This document shows positions 1 to 9,213 of a stretch of DNA of 64,000 bases, in pieces. This DNA comes from OLB7 sp966250335. Lineage in GTDB: Bacteria > Bacteroidota > Ignavibacteria > OLB7. The notes below the pieces were generated by a model. The model did not search any database. It was not told the DNA's origin and saw only the letters and a program-made list of their open reading frames with translations. The stretch spans positions 55,359 through 119,358 of the forward strand of contig CBINGZ010000012.1 of assembly GCA_966250335.1 (NCBI GenBank), given 5' to 3'. Every line of letters starts with the position of its first letter. The stretch's first letter is position 1. The position numbers and the translations under genes are program-made.

Positions 1-560
1 ATCATGCTGAAGGAGACGTCGCGCGGGATCAGGTCGACCGCCTCCGGGTTGCAGATGTAGATACCGGCGACCACCTCGGCATGGACGTTCGGCTTCTCGC
101 GGAGCGCCGTGATCCTCCCCTCCGTCGCCTCCACCACGCCGTAGCGGAGCGGAAGGGTGATCTGCTTCGTGGCGACCGTCAGGACCGCCCCGTGCTCCAG
201 ATGCGCGCGCATCATATCGCGAAAGTCGAGACTGGTGAGGATGTCGCCGTTCATGACGATGAACGGCTCGGTCAGTCTCTCGGCGAAGAGGGCGACGGGA
301 CCGGCGGTGCCGAGCGGGTGATCCTCCTGCGAGCATTCGACGGAGAGCCCCCATCGCGAACCGTCCGCGAGGAAGGCGCGGAAGAGCTCGGACTGGTAGT
401 TGAGGGCCACGAAGATCTGATCGACGCCGCAGCGCTTCATCGAAAGGATGGAGATCTCCAGCACCGACTGCTCCCCGACCGGAAGCAACGGCTTCGGGAT
501 GATCTTCGTGAGCGGACGAAGGCGCTCGCCGAGGCCCCCCGCCATAATGACAGCTTGCAC
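1..560 (-). CDS. Sugar-1-phosphate nucleotidyltransferase (partial, C-terminus off window)
   Basis: It probably transfers a nucleotide to a sugar-1-phosphate in the cytoplasm to give an activated sugar. About 186 residues are visible; the 3' end is cut by the left window edge. The N-terminus (VQAVIMAGGLGERLRPLT, then PKPLLPVG) is the nucleotide-binding signature GGxGxRLxPxT...PKPLLPV, and MNGDIL holds the usual metal-binding Asp. I chose the GTG at 560 because a stop lies upstream in frame and no ATG precedes the signature. It follows the LegB-like dehydratase by 66 bases. In Campylobacter-type legionaminate pathways a PtmE nucleotidyltransferase supplies GDP-GlcN to the LegB branch, so a matching role is possible here. 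A mannose-1-phosphate guanylyltransferase or a glucose-1-phosphate enzyme cannot be excluded. Confidence 0.85.
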   Translation of the reverse strand, partial: MQAVIMAGGLGERLRPLTKIIPKPLLPVGEQSVLEISILSMKRCGVDQIFVALNYQSELFRAFLADGSRWGLSVECSQEDHPLGTAGPVALFAERLTEPFIVMNGDILTSLDFRDMMRAHLEHGAVLTVATKQITLPLRYGVVEATEGRITALREKPNVHAEVVAGIYICNPEAVDLIPRDVSFSM

Positions 561-626
561 GATGTTGACCCTGATGAGATAGATCCGCCCCGGTTCGTCC
601 GGAACGGGCGCCGTCCACCGGACGGC

Positions 627-1616
627 CTAGATAAGATAGTTCTCCGCCGCGAAGCGCTCCCTGTGCTCGGCGAACCAGGCGAGCGTCTCTTCAAGCCCCC
701 GACGCAGGGTATGTTCCGGCTCCCAGCCGAGGCTTTCCTGCGCCCGGCGGCTGTCGGCCAGCAGACGCATCACCTCGCTGGCGACGGGACGAAGCCGGTG
801 CTCCTGGATCACCGTCGGCTTGTGAACCCCGGCGATCTCCAGAATCAGATCGCGCAGATCGCCGATCGTTATCTCCTTCCCCGATCCGAAATTGAAGGTC
901 CGTCCGTTGAACGAATCGTCGGCATCGGCGCAGGCGATGAACGCGGCGACGGTATCGAGGACGTAGGTGAAGTCGCGCGTTGAATCGAGCTGCCCCACCC
1001 GGATATCCCCCTCGCCGAGCGTCTGCAATATAAGCGTGGGGATGATCGCCCGCGGCGGCTGGCGGGGACCGAAGGTGTTGAAGGGACGGACGACCATCAC
1101 CGGCAGATCGAACGATTTCTGGAAGCTCTCCCCCAGCTTGTCGGCCGCAACCTTCGTCGCAGCGTAGGGGGATTGCGGCGCCAGCGGGTGCGTCTCGTCG
1201 ATCGGGACGTACTGCGCCGTGCCGAACACCTCGCTTGTCGATGTAAGCAGCAGACGCCGGAGCGCATCGGACTTCCCGGCGGCGGCAAGGACGTTCAGGG
1301 TCCCGGTCACGTTCGTCTCCATCACCTCGCGCGGGTTGACGTAGGAGTAGGGGATGCTGATCGCGGCGGCAAGATGGTAGACCACCTCGCACCCGGCAAC
1401 GGCTCTCTCCACGAACTCGACATCCCGTATGTCGCCGCGGACCAGTTCGATCCCGGCAAGATCGGCGGGGTCGAGCCAGGAGAGGTTTCCCATATCGCCT
1501 CGCGAGTTGTAGCGGACCATGGCGCGGACCTGATGTCCCCGGCGCAGAAGCTGTTCGGTCAGATGGCTGCCGATGAACCCGCCGGCGCCGGTGACCAGTA
1601 CCCTACCTCGTTCCAT
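627..1616 (-). CDS. LegB-like NAD-dependent NDP-sugar 4,6-dehydratase
   Basis: A 329-residue extended short-chain dehydrogenase. The Rossmann motif TGAGGFIGSHL is at residues 9-19, the catalytic TSTSEVFG segment at 125-132 and the YAATK active site at 151-155. The segment VRAMVRYNSRGDMGNL just after the Rossmann strand is typical of the LegB group (GDP- or UDP-GlcNAc 4,6-dehydratases) rather than RfbB. These enzymes make the 4-keto-6-deoxy intermediate of legionaminate-like or bacillosamine-like sugars, and a DegT aminotransferase such as those at 9.2-11.5 kb could act next. Its start overlaps the end of the upstream glycosyltransferase gene by 14 bases, showing translational coupling within the operon. 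Substrate choice (UDP or GDP) cannot be read from the sequence. Confidence 0.85.
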   Translation of the reverse strand: MERGRVLVTGAGGFIGSHLTEQLLRRGHQVRAMVRYNSRGDMGNLSWLDPADLAGIELVRGDIRDVEFVERAVAGCEVVYHLAAAISIPYSYVNPREVMETNVTGTLNVLAAAGKSDALRRLLLTSTSEVFGTAQYVPIDETHPLAPQSPYAATKVAADKLGESFQKSFDLPVMVVRPFNTFGPRQPPRAIIPTLILQTLGEGDIRVGQLDSTRDFTYVLDTVAAFIACADADDSFNGRTFNFGSGKEITIGDLRDLILEIAGVHKPTVIQEHRLRPVASEVMRLLADSRRAQESLGWEPEHTLRRGLEETLAWFAEHRERFAAENYLI

Positions 1617-2796
1617 TCGTTCTCCCGTTGTTCCTTGCGTCGATCACGTTTCTGTAGATCTCCTCGGCTCCCGCGGCGATCGCGTCCCAGTCCAGGTTCC
1701 CGGCCGCCCCAAGGGCGCGCTCGCGCATCGCCCCCCGTTCATCCTGCTCGCAATGGAGCCTGAGCATCGCCTGCCGCAGCGCATCGACATCTCCCGTGGG
1801 GAAGACGATCCCGGCGCCGTATCGCTCCACGACATCCTTGCCGCCGTTCTCGTCGGCGATGATCGTGGGGAGCCCGGCGGCCATCGCGTCGGCGCTGGAG
1901 AGCTCGAACCCGCCGCTGAGCGCCGGGGCCACGTAGATATCGGAGGCGGTCAGCAGTTCGGCGATCTCCCTGGCGGGACATATCGGAATGCCGTCGGAAT
2001 CCCGCTCCACCGGTATATCGGATACGAGCGTGATCCGATCCCGCAGACCGGCCTCGGCGATCTCCCCGGCCAGCTTCTGCACGTTGCTCCCCGCGACGAT
2101 CGCGTGCCACTCCCCCGCCGCATCCTTCATCCCCGCCAGCGCCCCCAGCATGAGCGAGAGCCCCTTGATCGGACTGTGACGGCTGACGGTGACGAAGAGG
2201 GTCGTCGACTCCGGCACCCCCAGGCTCCGCCTCAGCTCTCCTCTTCGCGAATGATCGAACCGCGAGACAATTGTTCCGTTCGGGAGGTACCAGCAGTTGG
2301 AGAGGTCGTTCCCGAGGGTTCTGAGATTCTCCCGCATCAGCGGGCTGGAGTAGGTGAGCGCGTCGGCGCGCCGCACCGCGAGCTCGGTCCGCTTCCTGAA
2401 GAGAGGGTTCAGCAGCAGGCCGTACCCCATCGGCTCGTAGGTGTGGATGTCGGCCCCCTGCGGGGAGATCACCAGCGGCACGCCGCTGAGCCTTGTGAAC
2501 CACGTCGACTCGTACCCGGCCGGATAGAGAAGCTGCGCGTGGACCACATCGAATCGTTCCCGGATATATCGTCTCCCCAGCCCCAGCATCTTGACGAGGG
2601 GGGGCGGGATGTAGCGGGGACAGGAATATCGCACGACACGATATCTCGTCTTCAGATCCGTCCGGTCTCCAAGATCGGGAGCCATCACCGTCACGTCGTG
2701 CCCCCTTCGCGTGAGGGAATCGGCGATGCAGTGCGTGGCGAACTCGGCGCCCCCGATCCGCGGCAGATAATGATCCGACACCAGCAGAATCTTCAT
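1603..2796 (-). CDS. Family 4 (GT-B) glycosyltransferase
   Basis: A 397-residue retaining glycosyltransferase of the group 1/GT4 type, expected to add a sugar to a lipid-linked glycan at the cytoplasmic face of the inner membrane. The N-terminus (MKILLVSDHYLPRIGGAEF) is the classic GT4 acceptor-domain strand and glycine loop. Near the C-terminus (residues ~300-345) the donor-binding segment reads SGGFELSSADAMAAGLPTII. This is the place of the EX7E motif, but here the first Glu position is Gly and the second is Asp, so the motif is degenerate. It starts 5 bases after the asnB-like gene ends and overlaps the LegB-like gene, placing it firmly in the operon. Donor and acceptor sugars are unknown. 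Confidence 0.88.
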   Translation of the reverse strand: MKILLVSDHYLPRIGGAEFATHCIADSLTRRGHDVTVMAPDLGDRTDLKTRYRVVRYSCPRYIPPPLVKMLGLGRRYIRERFDVVHAQLLYPAGYESTWFTRLSGVPLVISPQGADIHTYEPMGYGLLLNPLFRKRTELAVRRADALTYSSPLMRENLRTLGNDLSNCWYLPNGTIVSRFDHSRRGELRRSLGVPESTTLFVTVSRHSPIKGLSLMLGALAGMKDAAGEWHAIVAGSNVQKLAGEIAEAGLRDRITLVSDIPVERDSDGIPICPAREIAELLTASDIYVAPALSGGFELSSADAMAAGLPTIIADENGGKDVVERYGAGIVFPTGDVDALRQAMLRLHCEQDERGAMRERALGAAGNLDWDAIAAGAEEIYRNVIDARNNGRTNGTR

Positions 2797-2800
2797 ACGT

Positions 2801-4645
2801 TCAGAGCGTCCATTTGTACCTGTCGGACCAGACCGCGGCGTTCAGCAGCAGCCACCGGGTAAGGGGGGAACGGGTGTCGGCGAACCGGAGACGGCCGCGC
2901 GAGAAGATCCCCTCCCTCATCAGCCTCGACTCCATGATCCGCTCGTTCATATAGCCCCGATGCGCCCCCGTCCATTCGTGGATCGGAATGGAGAAGCCCC
3001 GCTTCGGCCGCCGGGTCACCTCCGGCGGAACATGCGAGTCGAGCACCCGCCGCAGCACCCACTTCGGTCCGTCGACCGCGTTCCAGTGGAATCTGGTCGG
3101 GAGGGAGAACATATACTCCACCAGCGGGTGATCGAGCAGCGGCACGCGGACCTCCAGCGAGTTCGCCATCGACGCCCTGTCGACCTTCGTCAGCATCTTC
3201 TCCGGCAGCCAGGTATGGAAGTCGAGAAGCATCCGCTGGCGGATCGGGTCGGCCGCCGTCGAGAGGTCACGGCGGAAATACCAGGTGTCGTCGTAGTCGG
3301 AGCCGAGGCCGTGATCCCCCAGGAGCGAGCGGGAGAAGAAGAGCCGTTTCTGTCCCGAACGGAGGAACACCGGAGACTCGCGCACGCGGTCGCCGTGGCG
3401 CAGATTCCGCTGGAGCATCCTGGCGCCGAGCTTCGTCGGCAGCCCGTAGAGCGCACGCCCCGCCATACCGCTCAGGAGCGGCATACCGGGGTCGTCACAT
3501 ATCAGATTTCGATAGATCGGAACATACCCGCCGAACACCTCGTCGCCGCCGTCGCCGGAGAGGGCCACCTTGACGCTGCTCCGCGCCAGGGCGGAGACCG
3601 CCAGGGTCGGCAGGCCGGAGGTGTCGCCGAACGGCTCGTCGTAGATCTCGGCGAACTTCTCGGCGAGCCTCGCGAACTCCTCCCCCGGCATCGTCACGAT
3701 ACGATGATCCAGCCCCAGATGCCCGGCCAGCTTCGCCGCGTCCTCCCCCTCGCTCCGCGATCTGACGTCGAAGTCGACGGTGAAGGCGGAGAGGCCGGAG
3801 ATATATCGCGATGCAAGAGCGACCACCGTCGAGGAATCGAGCCCGCCGCTCAGGAACGCCCCCACCGGCACGTCGCTCACCAGATGCGAGCGGACGGCAT
3901 CCTCCAGCAGCCCGTCGACGCGCGCCGTCACATCGGCATCCGATTGTTCTTCGAGACCGAGCTCCGGCAGCGTCCAGTAGCGCCGCAGATCGAGGCGGAG
4001 CGCCGAAGGCTCGAACTCCAGGCGTCCCCCCGCCTCCAGCTTCCGCACCCTGGCGAAGATCGACTTGGGAGAGGGGATATACTGATACGTGAAATAGTCG
4101 TAGAGCGCCGAGACGTCGAGCGAGCGATCGAAACAGGGGAGCGTCTGGAACGCCCTCGACTCGGAGGCGAAGGCGAACGTCCTCCCGTCCCAGTAGTAGT
4201 AGAGAGGTTTGATCCCGACCCGATCCCTGACAAGATGGAGGACGCCGCGGCGCGTATCCCAGATCGCCAGGGCGAACATCCCCCGGAGTCGTTCCAGGGA
4301 GGCGATCCCGTGCCGTTCGTAGAAGGCGAGAACGACCTCCGTATCGGTATGCGAGACGAATCTGTAGCCCCACCCCTCGGCCTCCGCGCGCAGTTCGCGG
4401 AAGTTGTAGATCTCGCCGTTGAGGACGATATGAATGCGCCCGTCCGGGGTGCGCATCGGCTGCGACCCGGCGGCGGAGAGATCGAGGATCGAGAGGCGGC
4501 GGTGGCCCAGTCCGAGATTGGCTCCGATGTCGATATATGCGTCGGCGGCGTCCGGCCCGCGATGGGCCAGCGAGTCGCGCAGCTCCGCCAGCTCACCCGG
4601 CTCGACGCGCGCGTCCTTCTTCCAGATACCGACTATCCCGCACAT
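2801..4645 (-). CDS. asnB: Glutamine-dependent asparagine synthase-like amidotransferase
   Basis: A 614-residue AsnB-type enzyme. I start it at the ATG at 4645 because Cys2 of MCGIVGIW is the class II glutaminase nucleophile; the open frame continues upstream but would bury that Cys. Residues 2-~190 form the Ntn glutaminase domain (RGPD at 30-32, NGEIYN at 76-81). The ATP-pyrophosphatase motif SGGLDSS is at 266-272 and the synthetase domain extends to the end. Known family members make asparagine from aspartate and glutamine. Copies inside polysaccharide loci (WbpS-like) are suspected of amidating sugar carboxyl groups, which suits this location between a methyltransferase and a glycosyltransferase gene. 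The two roles cannot be separated here. Confidence 0.92.
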   Translation of the reverse strand: MCGIVGIWKKDARVEPGELAELRDSLAHRGPDAADAYIDIGANLGLGHRRLSILDLSAAGSQPMRTPDGRIHIVLNGEIYNFRELRAEAEGWGYRFVSHTDTEVVLAFYERHGIASLERLRGMFALAIWDTRRGVLHLVRDRVGIKPLYYYWDGRTFAFASESRAFQTLPCFDRSLDVSALYDYFTYQYIPSPKSIFARVRKLEAGGRLEFEPSALRLDLRRYWTLPELGLEEQSDADVTARVDGLLEDAVRSHLVSDVPVGAFLSGGLDSSTVVALASRYISGLSAFTVDFDVRSRSEGEDAAKLAGHLGLDHRIVTMPGEEFARLAEKFAEIYDEPFGDTSGLPTLAVSALARSSVKVALSGDGGDEVFGGYVPIYRNLICDDPGMPLLSGMAGRALYGLPTKLGARMLQRNLRHGDRVRESPVFLRSGQKRLFFSRSLLGDHGLGSDYDDTWYFRRDLSTAADPIRQRMLLDFHTWLPEKMLTKVDRASMANSLEVRVPLLDHPLVEYMFSLPTRFHWNAVDGPKWVLRRVLDSHVPPEVTRRPKRGFSIPIHEWTGAHRGYMNERIMESRLMREGIFSRGRLRFADTRSPLTRWLLLNAAVWSDRYKWTL

Positions 4646-4766
4646 GATTGATCCGATACTGATCCATACGCCGCCGACCTTCGCCATACCCGCTCCGGTC
4701 CCTCCGGACCGGCGATTCCTATCCCGGCACGATCTTTCATACACATTGCGTCCCGTCGACCCGCGC

Positions 4767-5510
4767 TCACCTGCGACGCTCCCCGACCGCGAAGATGAGA
4801 TGCCCCAGTTCGGCGGAGAGGGGAAGCCGCGAGAGCGCGACATCGGTCCACCACAGAGCGCGCGGCAGCCGTGAGCGGACCCGCCCGCGGAAGTTCACGC
4901 ATCCCCGCACCCGGACGTTCGCGAAGCCCGCCTCCCTCATCAGATCCCCAAGCTCCCTCGGTGTGAAGCGGTAGGAGTAGTAGCCCCCCTTTCCCCGTCC
5001 GTCGGTCACCTTCTCCCCCCCCTTGCCGGGCCTCCACGGAACAACGGCGAGGACGAGACGGCCGCCGGGATTCAGGTTGCCGAGCAGGTTCCGGGCGGCC
5101 CGCACTCTGTTCTCATGAGAAGGGATATGAAGGATCGCCTCCGTACAGAGGATCGCGTCGGCCTTCTCCGGAAGCGAGAAATCGACGAGATCGCCGCAGA
5201 GGGTCTTCAGCCTCGGGGAATCGACATGGCTCCGGACCAGATCCAGGCTCCCCTGCGAGAAATCCATCGCGGTCACCTCGCTCGTCGGGTAGAGCCGGAT
5301 CAGCTCGCGCACATAGATCCCCACGCCGCACCCCGCATCACAGAGCCGGTCGCCGTCCCCGGCCCCGAGCGCGCCGATCAGCGTCCGCATCGATATCTCC
5401 CAGAACGCCTCGCCTCTGGTTCTGACGAGCGATTCGTAGATCCGCGCCTGCTCGTCCCGCACGGCGATCTCTATCTGCTGCTCGGCGTTGGCCGAGGAAA
5501 TGATTGACAT
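4767..5510 (-). CDS. SAM-dependent class I methyltransferase
   Basis: About 247 residues from the ATG at 5510. An in-frame GTG at 5558 would add 16 residues and overlap the flippase gene by 13 bases. The SAM-binding motif I (LCDAGCGVG) lies about 75 residues in, followed by VTAMDFS (motif II acidic residue region) and LNPGGRLVLAVVPW (post-motif segment). No transmembrane segment is seen. Its place between the flippase and the amidotransferase genes in a nucleotide-sugar operon suggests methylation of a glycan or sugar precursor. This is inference; the acceptor is unknown. The 120-base gap to asnB contains no clear signal. Confidence 0.78.
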   Translation of the reverse strand: MSIISSANAEQQIEIAVRDEQARIYESLVRTRGEAFWEISMRTLIGALGAGDGDRLCDAGCGVGIYVRELIRLYPTSEVTAMDFSQGSLDLVRSHVDSPRLKTLCGDLVDFSLPEKADAILCTEAILHIPSHENRVRAARNLLGNLNPGGRLVLAVVPWRPGKGGEKVTDGRGKGGYYSYRFTPRELGDLMREAGFANVRVRGCVNFRGRVRSRLPRALWWTDVALSRLPLSAELGHLIFAVGERRR

Positions 5511-5545
5511 ACGATTTCGAAAAATGCCGGCCGGGGGGGCATCGG

Positions 5546-7105
5546 TCAACGCCGCCACAGACGTCTGCGGAGAGCGTCGATGACCATCCTGTCCTCGACA
5601 TCAAATTTAAAGAGTATCAGACTCCCCACATAGACGCCCCAGCAGAAAAGGACCAGGGGGATCACGGCGAGGATCTCGTTCGGGTCCTCGAAGAGCTCCC
5701 GCAGCGCCAGGGTCCCCCCCAGGCTCAGGAGCGCGGCGGCGACCACCTTCAGCTGCGAGACCTTGAAGGGGATGATCCCCAGGAACCGCCGCACCTGGAT
5801 CGCGCGCACCAGATTGATCACCAGCAGTCCCGTGGCGTACGCCGTCGCCGCCCCCGTGACGCCGAACGGCGGGATCAGCAGAAAGAAGAGCCCGATGTTG
5901 ATGACCGCCGTCACGATCGAGTTCACCAGGTTCACCGTCGGCCTGCCGATCATGTTGATGACGTAGCCGGCCATCCCGACGAAGTTGACGAGGAGATTGG
6001 CCGTTGCCAGGATCATCAGCGCGTCGGCCGCTCCGCCGAACTCCTTGCCGAAGAGGCGCAGAATCGGCTGGTAGAAGAGGACGATCAGCAGATAGATCGG
6101 AACGCTCAGCGTCAGGGTCCACTTCGTCACCGTCTTGTAGAGCCTCTCGATCTGACCGATCTCGTTCTTCGCATGCAGCTCGGCCACCATCGGGTTGAAG
6201 ATCTCCGAGATGGCGTAGGCGGGGATGAAGATCACCGGCTGCAGCTTCAGCGCCACCGCATAGAGCCCCACGTCGGCGGCGGCGCGATAATATCCCAGAA
6301 AGGTGATATCGAGCCCGAACGTGTACTTGTAGAAGAGGCTCGTGGCGAACATCGAGAGGGAGTACTTCCAGAGGTCGCGCGGCTCCACCGTCGCCTTCAC
6401 GTTCTTGTCCGTAAGAGCGGGAAAGGATCGCAGCAGGAAGAATCCGCCGAGCGCGAGGACGGCGAGATCCTGCAGGAGACTGGAGGCGAGCGCCGCGTAG
6501 AGATCGAGCCCCATCCAGACGAAGAGGAGGAGGGAGACGATCTTGACGAGATTGCTGACGATCGAGTTCGTGAGGACCACGTACCGCTGCTGCTGCAGGC
6601 CGGTCAGGGCGGAGGTCACGCTGCCGTAGAGAGCGGTGAGGAGGATCGCCACGGAGAAGAAGCGGAACGCGTCGGCGGAGGAAGGGTCCTCCAGCACGTA
6701 CCGGCAGAACGGCTCGGCGAGCAACGCCATGCCGACGGCGAGAATCCCGCTGGTGATCGCGACAAGACGGAGGGAGTAGAGGATCGTCCCCTTGATCGAC
6801 TCGGTCTTCCCCTCCCCCCTGAACGACGCCGTGAAGCGGATGACGGTGGCGCCGAACCCGAACCGGGAGATCTCCGCCAGAAGCCCGGCCCAGTAGGTCG
6901 CCAGCGTGTAGACGCCGTAGAGACTCGGCCCCAGCGCGTTGGTGGTGATGATCCCGATGATCGGCGACGCGACCTGACCGAGCAGGTTCCCCCCCGCCGT
7001 GACCCCCGCGTTGCGCGCGATCCGTTTCAGGTAGACATCCCCGCCGGCATCATCCGCCGGTTTCGCTTCCGGATCGGATTGCGATGTACGTTCGACTTCA
7101 GCCAT
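5546..7105 (-). CDS. Polysaccharide/oligosaccharide flippase (Wzx/MOP family)
   Basis: A 519-residue integral membrane protein with roughly 12-14 hydrophobic helices spread over residues ~40-510. The N-terminus is hydrophilic (about 30 residues), followed by a segment reading AGVTAGGNLLGQVASPIIGII, the usual start of the MOP/MATE-like polysaccharide transporters. The family moves undecaprenyl-linked repeat units from the cytoplasmic to the periplasmic face. Within this operon it is the only transporter, so it is the natural exporter of the glycan built by the flanking enzymes. A second, shorter flippase gene sits at 57.4 kb and serves another locus. No Wzy polymerase is seen inside the window. 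Confidence 0.85.
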   Translation of the reverse strand: MAEVERTSQSDPEAKPADDAGGDVYLKRIARNAGVTAGGNLLGQVASPIIGIITTNALGPSLYGVYTLATYWAGLLAEISRFGFGATVIRFTASFRGEGKTESIKGTILYSLRLVAITSGILAVGMALLAEPFCRYVLEDPSSADAFRFFSVAILLTALYGSVTSALTGLQQQRYVVLTNSIVSNLVKIVSLLLFVWMGLDLYAALASSLLQDLAVLALGGFFLLRSFPALTDKNVKATVEPRDLWKYSLSMFATSLFYKYTFGLDITFLGYYRAAADVGLYAVALKLQPVIFIPAYAISEIFNPMVAELHAKNEIGQIERLYKTVTKWTLTLSVPIYLLIVLFYQPILRLFGKEFGGAADALMILATANLLVNFVGMAGYVINMIGRPTVNLVNSIVTAVINIGLFFLLIPPFGVTGAATAYATGLLVINLVRAIQVRRFLGIIPFKVSQLKVVAAALLSLGGTLALRELFEDPNEILAVIPLVLFCWGVYVGSLILFKFDVEDRMVIDALRRRLWRR

Positions 7106-7159
7106 CCCGCTCCGTCCCGCGACGTCCCGTTGTTCTCATGATGCGGTCGCAACCCCTTC

Positions 7160-8176
7160 TCACACCGCCGCCTGCGGACGGAACTTCCGACAGTACCATT
7201 GGACCGTCGATCGGAGCGCCTCCTGGAACGATATTTCCGCCCTCCACCCGAGCTCGTTCTCGATCTTCGAGGGATCGACGGCATAGCGCTGATCGTGCCC
7301 CGGCCTGTCGGCCACGAACGTTATCAGGTCGCGGCTGCGGGCCCCGGCGCGCCCCTCCCCCTCTTCGTCGATGATGTCGCAGATCATCCCGACGAGATCG
7401 ATGTTCCTCCGCTCGTTCCGGGCTCCGACCCCGTAGGTCTCTCCGGCGCGTCCCTTGTGATAGACGGTGTCGAGCGCGGCGCAGTGATCCTCCACGTAGA
7501 GCCACTCGCGGACGTTGGAGCCGTCGCCGTAGACCGGGATGGGACGCCCGTCGAGGACCGAGGAGATGACGGTGGGGATCAGCTTCTCGCGGTGCTGGCG
7601 CGGCCCGAAGTTGTTGGCGCAGTTGGTCGTGACGGTGTTCAGGCCGTAGGTGTGATGCCACGCCCTGACCAGATGGTCGCTCCCCGCCTTCGAGGCGGAG
7701 TAGGGACTGTTCGGCGCGTACTGGCTCTCCTCGGTGAAATATCCCTCGCTCCCGAGGGTGCCGTAGACCTCGTCGGTGGAGACATGGAGAAACCGCTTCG
7801 CGGGATCGGCCCCCCAGAGCGCCCGCGCCTCCTCGAGCAGATTGAACGTCCCGATGACGTTGGTCCGGATGAACTCCCCCGGCGAGCTGATGCTGTTGTC
7901 GACATGCGACTCGGCCGCGAGATGGAAGACGCCGGAGGGCTCGAACTCCCGGAAGAGCTCGCGAAGCCCCTCCCGGTCGACGATGCTCAGGTGACGGAAG
8001 ATGTAGCGGGGATCATCCTCCACTCCGGCCAGGTTCTCCCGATCGGCCGCATAGGTCAGCGCGTCGATATTGACGATCCTCCAGTCGGGATGGCGGTCGA
8101 GGAGCCGGAGCACCAGGTTCGAGCCGATGAAGCCGCAGCCGCCGGTGACGAAGATCGTGTTCGTCGCGGCGCTCAT
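7160..8176 (-). CDS. rfbB: dTDP-glucose 4,6-dehydratase
   Basis: A 338-residue extended SDR converting dTDP-glucose to dTDP-4-keto-6-deoxyglucose. The NAD motif TGGCGFIGSN (residues ~11-20), the catalytic STDEVYG segment, YSASK, and the downstream NNFGPRQHREKLIP and DGSNVREWLYVEDH blocks are diagnostic of RfbB. Its start codon overlaps the stop of the upstream epimerase gene by four bases (ATGA), so the two are translationally coupled. No rfbA, rfbC or rfbD is found in the window, so the product may feed an aminotransferase (a route to dTDP-amino-deoxysugars) instead of, or in addition to, rhamnose. The remaining rhamnose genes could lie elsewhere. Confidence 0.95.
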   Translation of the reverse strand: MSAATNTIFVTGGCGFIGSNLVLRLLDRHPDWRIVNIDALTYAADRENLAGVEDDPRYIFRHLSIVDREGLRELFREFEPSGVFHLAAESHVDNSISSPGEFIRTNVIGTFNLLEEARALWGADPAKRFLHVSTDEVYGTLGSEGYFTEESQYAPNSPYSASKAGSDHLVRAWHHTYGLNTVTTNCANNFGPRQHREKLIPTVISSVLDGRPIPVYGDGSNVREWLYVEDHCAALDTVYHKGRAGETYGVGARNERRNIDLVGMICDIIDEEGEGRAGARSRDLITFVADRPGHDQRYAVDPSKIENELGWRAEISFQEALRSTVQWYCRKFRPQAAV

Positions 8177-9153
8177 GCGGCCCCTCCGGCGATCACGGGA
8201 CGGGCGTTCCGGGGATCGCGCTCGGCGTACCAGTTCACGGTCCGTTCCACCCCCTGCTCGAACGAGACGAGGGGCCGGTAGCCGGTGGCGTTGCTGAACT
8301 TGTCGATGGCGGCGAAGGAGTGCTTGATATCACCCAGCCGGGGCTCGGCGTAGATCGGATCGATCGACGTTCCCAGAACCCGGTTCAGTTCCCCCACCAG
8401 ACGGTTGAGCGAGATCCTGTCGTGACAGGCGGCGTTGAAGACCTCCCCCGCCACGCCGCTCTCGGCCGCGGCGGCCAGCAGGTTCGCCTGGACGACGTTG
8501 TCGACGTAGGTGAAATCGCGCGTCTGCTCGCCGTCGCCGTAGATCATGGGGCGCGCGCCGCTCCGCATCAGATCGATGAACTTCGGGATCACCGCCGAGT
8601 ACTGGCTGTTGGGGTCCTGCGAGGGACCGAAGACGTTGAAATATCGCAACGCAACAGTCTCAAGACGATAGAGATCGAAGAAGACGCGGCAGTAGTATTC
8701 GCCGGTGATCTTGGAGACGGCGTAGGGGGAGAGTGGACCGGGGATCATCCCCTCATGCTTCGGGAGCGACGGGCTGTTCCCGTAGACCGACGAGCTGCTG
8801 GCGAAGACGACCCGCCGGGCGCCGCAGTCGCGCGCGGCCTGCAGGATGTTGAGCGTCCCGTTGGCGCCGACCTCATGTGTCGTAATCGGATCTTTAATGG
8901 AACGGGGAACCGACGGGAGCGCCGCCTCGTGGAAGATCACCTCCACCCCGTCCACCGCCTCGCGGACGATATGATAGGAACGGATATCCCCCTCGACCAC
9001 CTCCACCACATCCCTGATCCCGGGGTCGCGCAGGTTCTCCCGCTTCCCCGTGGAGAAATTGTCGAGAACCCTCACGGTATCCCCCTGCTCCACAAGCCTG
9101 CGCACAAGGTTCGACCCTATGAATCCGGCGCCGCCGGTCACAAGACACTTCAT
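8173..9153 (-). CDS. UDP-N-acetylglucosamine C4-epimerase-like SDR (WbpP/Gne type)
   Basis: A 326-residue extended SDR. It has the Rossmann motif TGGAGFIGSNL (residues 6-16), SSSSVYGNSP as the catalytic Ser region, YAVSKITGE as the YxxxK site, and RYFNVFGPSQDPNSQYSAVI. The latter is characteristic of the WbpP/TviC-like branch that epimerises UDP-GlcNAc or UDP-GlcNAcA at C4. The ATG is the first codon after a 60-base spacer from the aminotransferase gene. Together with rfbB and two aminotransferases it indicates a glycan with amino and deoxy sugars. Whether it acts on N-acetylated hexoses or uronic acids cannot be decided. Confidence 0.85.
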   Translation of the reverse strand: MKCLVTGGAGFIGSNLVRRLVEQGDTVRVLDNFSTGKRENLRDPGIRDVVEVVEGDIRSYHIVREAVDGVEVIFHEAALPSVPRSIKDPITTHEVGANGTLNILQAARDCGARRVVFASSSSVYGNSPSLPKHEGMIPGPLSPYAVSKITGEYYCRVFFDLYRLETVALRYFNVFGPSQDPNSQYSAVIPKFIDLMRSGARPMIYGDGEQTRDFTYVDNVVQANLLAAAAESGVAGEVFNAACHDRISLNRLVGELNRVLGTSIDPIYAEPRLGDIKHSFAAIDKFSNATGYRPLVSFEQGVERTVNWYAERDPRNARPVIAGGAA

Positions 9154-9213
9154 AGCCTTCTCAATTGATGTTCATGATATCGGGAAAACGTCGGGAGCGG
9201 CTCCGCGGCCGCC

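Noticed and set aside
2960..4651. A 563-codon open frame on the plus strand
   Set aside because: It is antiparallel to the asnB-like gene, which has all family motifs. The frame is a product of GC-rich codon bias and its translation is low-complexity in Arg and Pro.
5504..7141. A 545-codon open frame on the plus strand opposite the flippase gene
   Set aside because: Its translation is almost entirely Asp/Arg/Glu/His/Gln repeats without hydrophobic core, typical of the antisense of a membrane protein gene.
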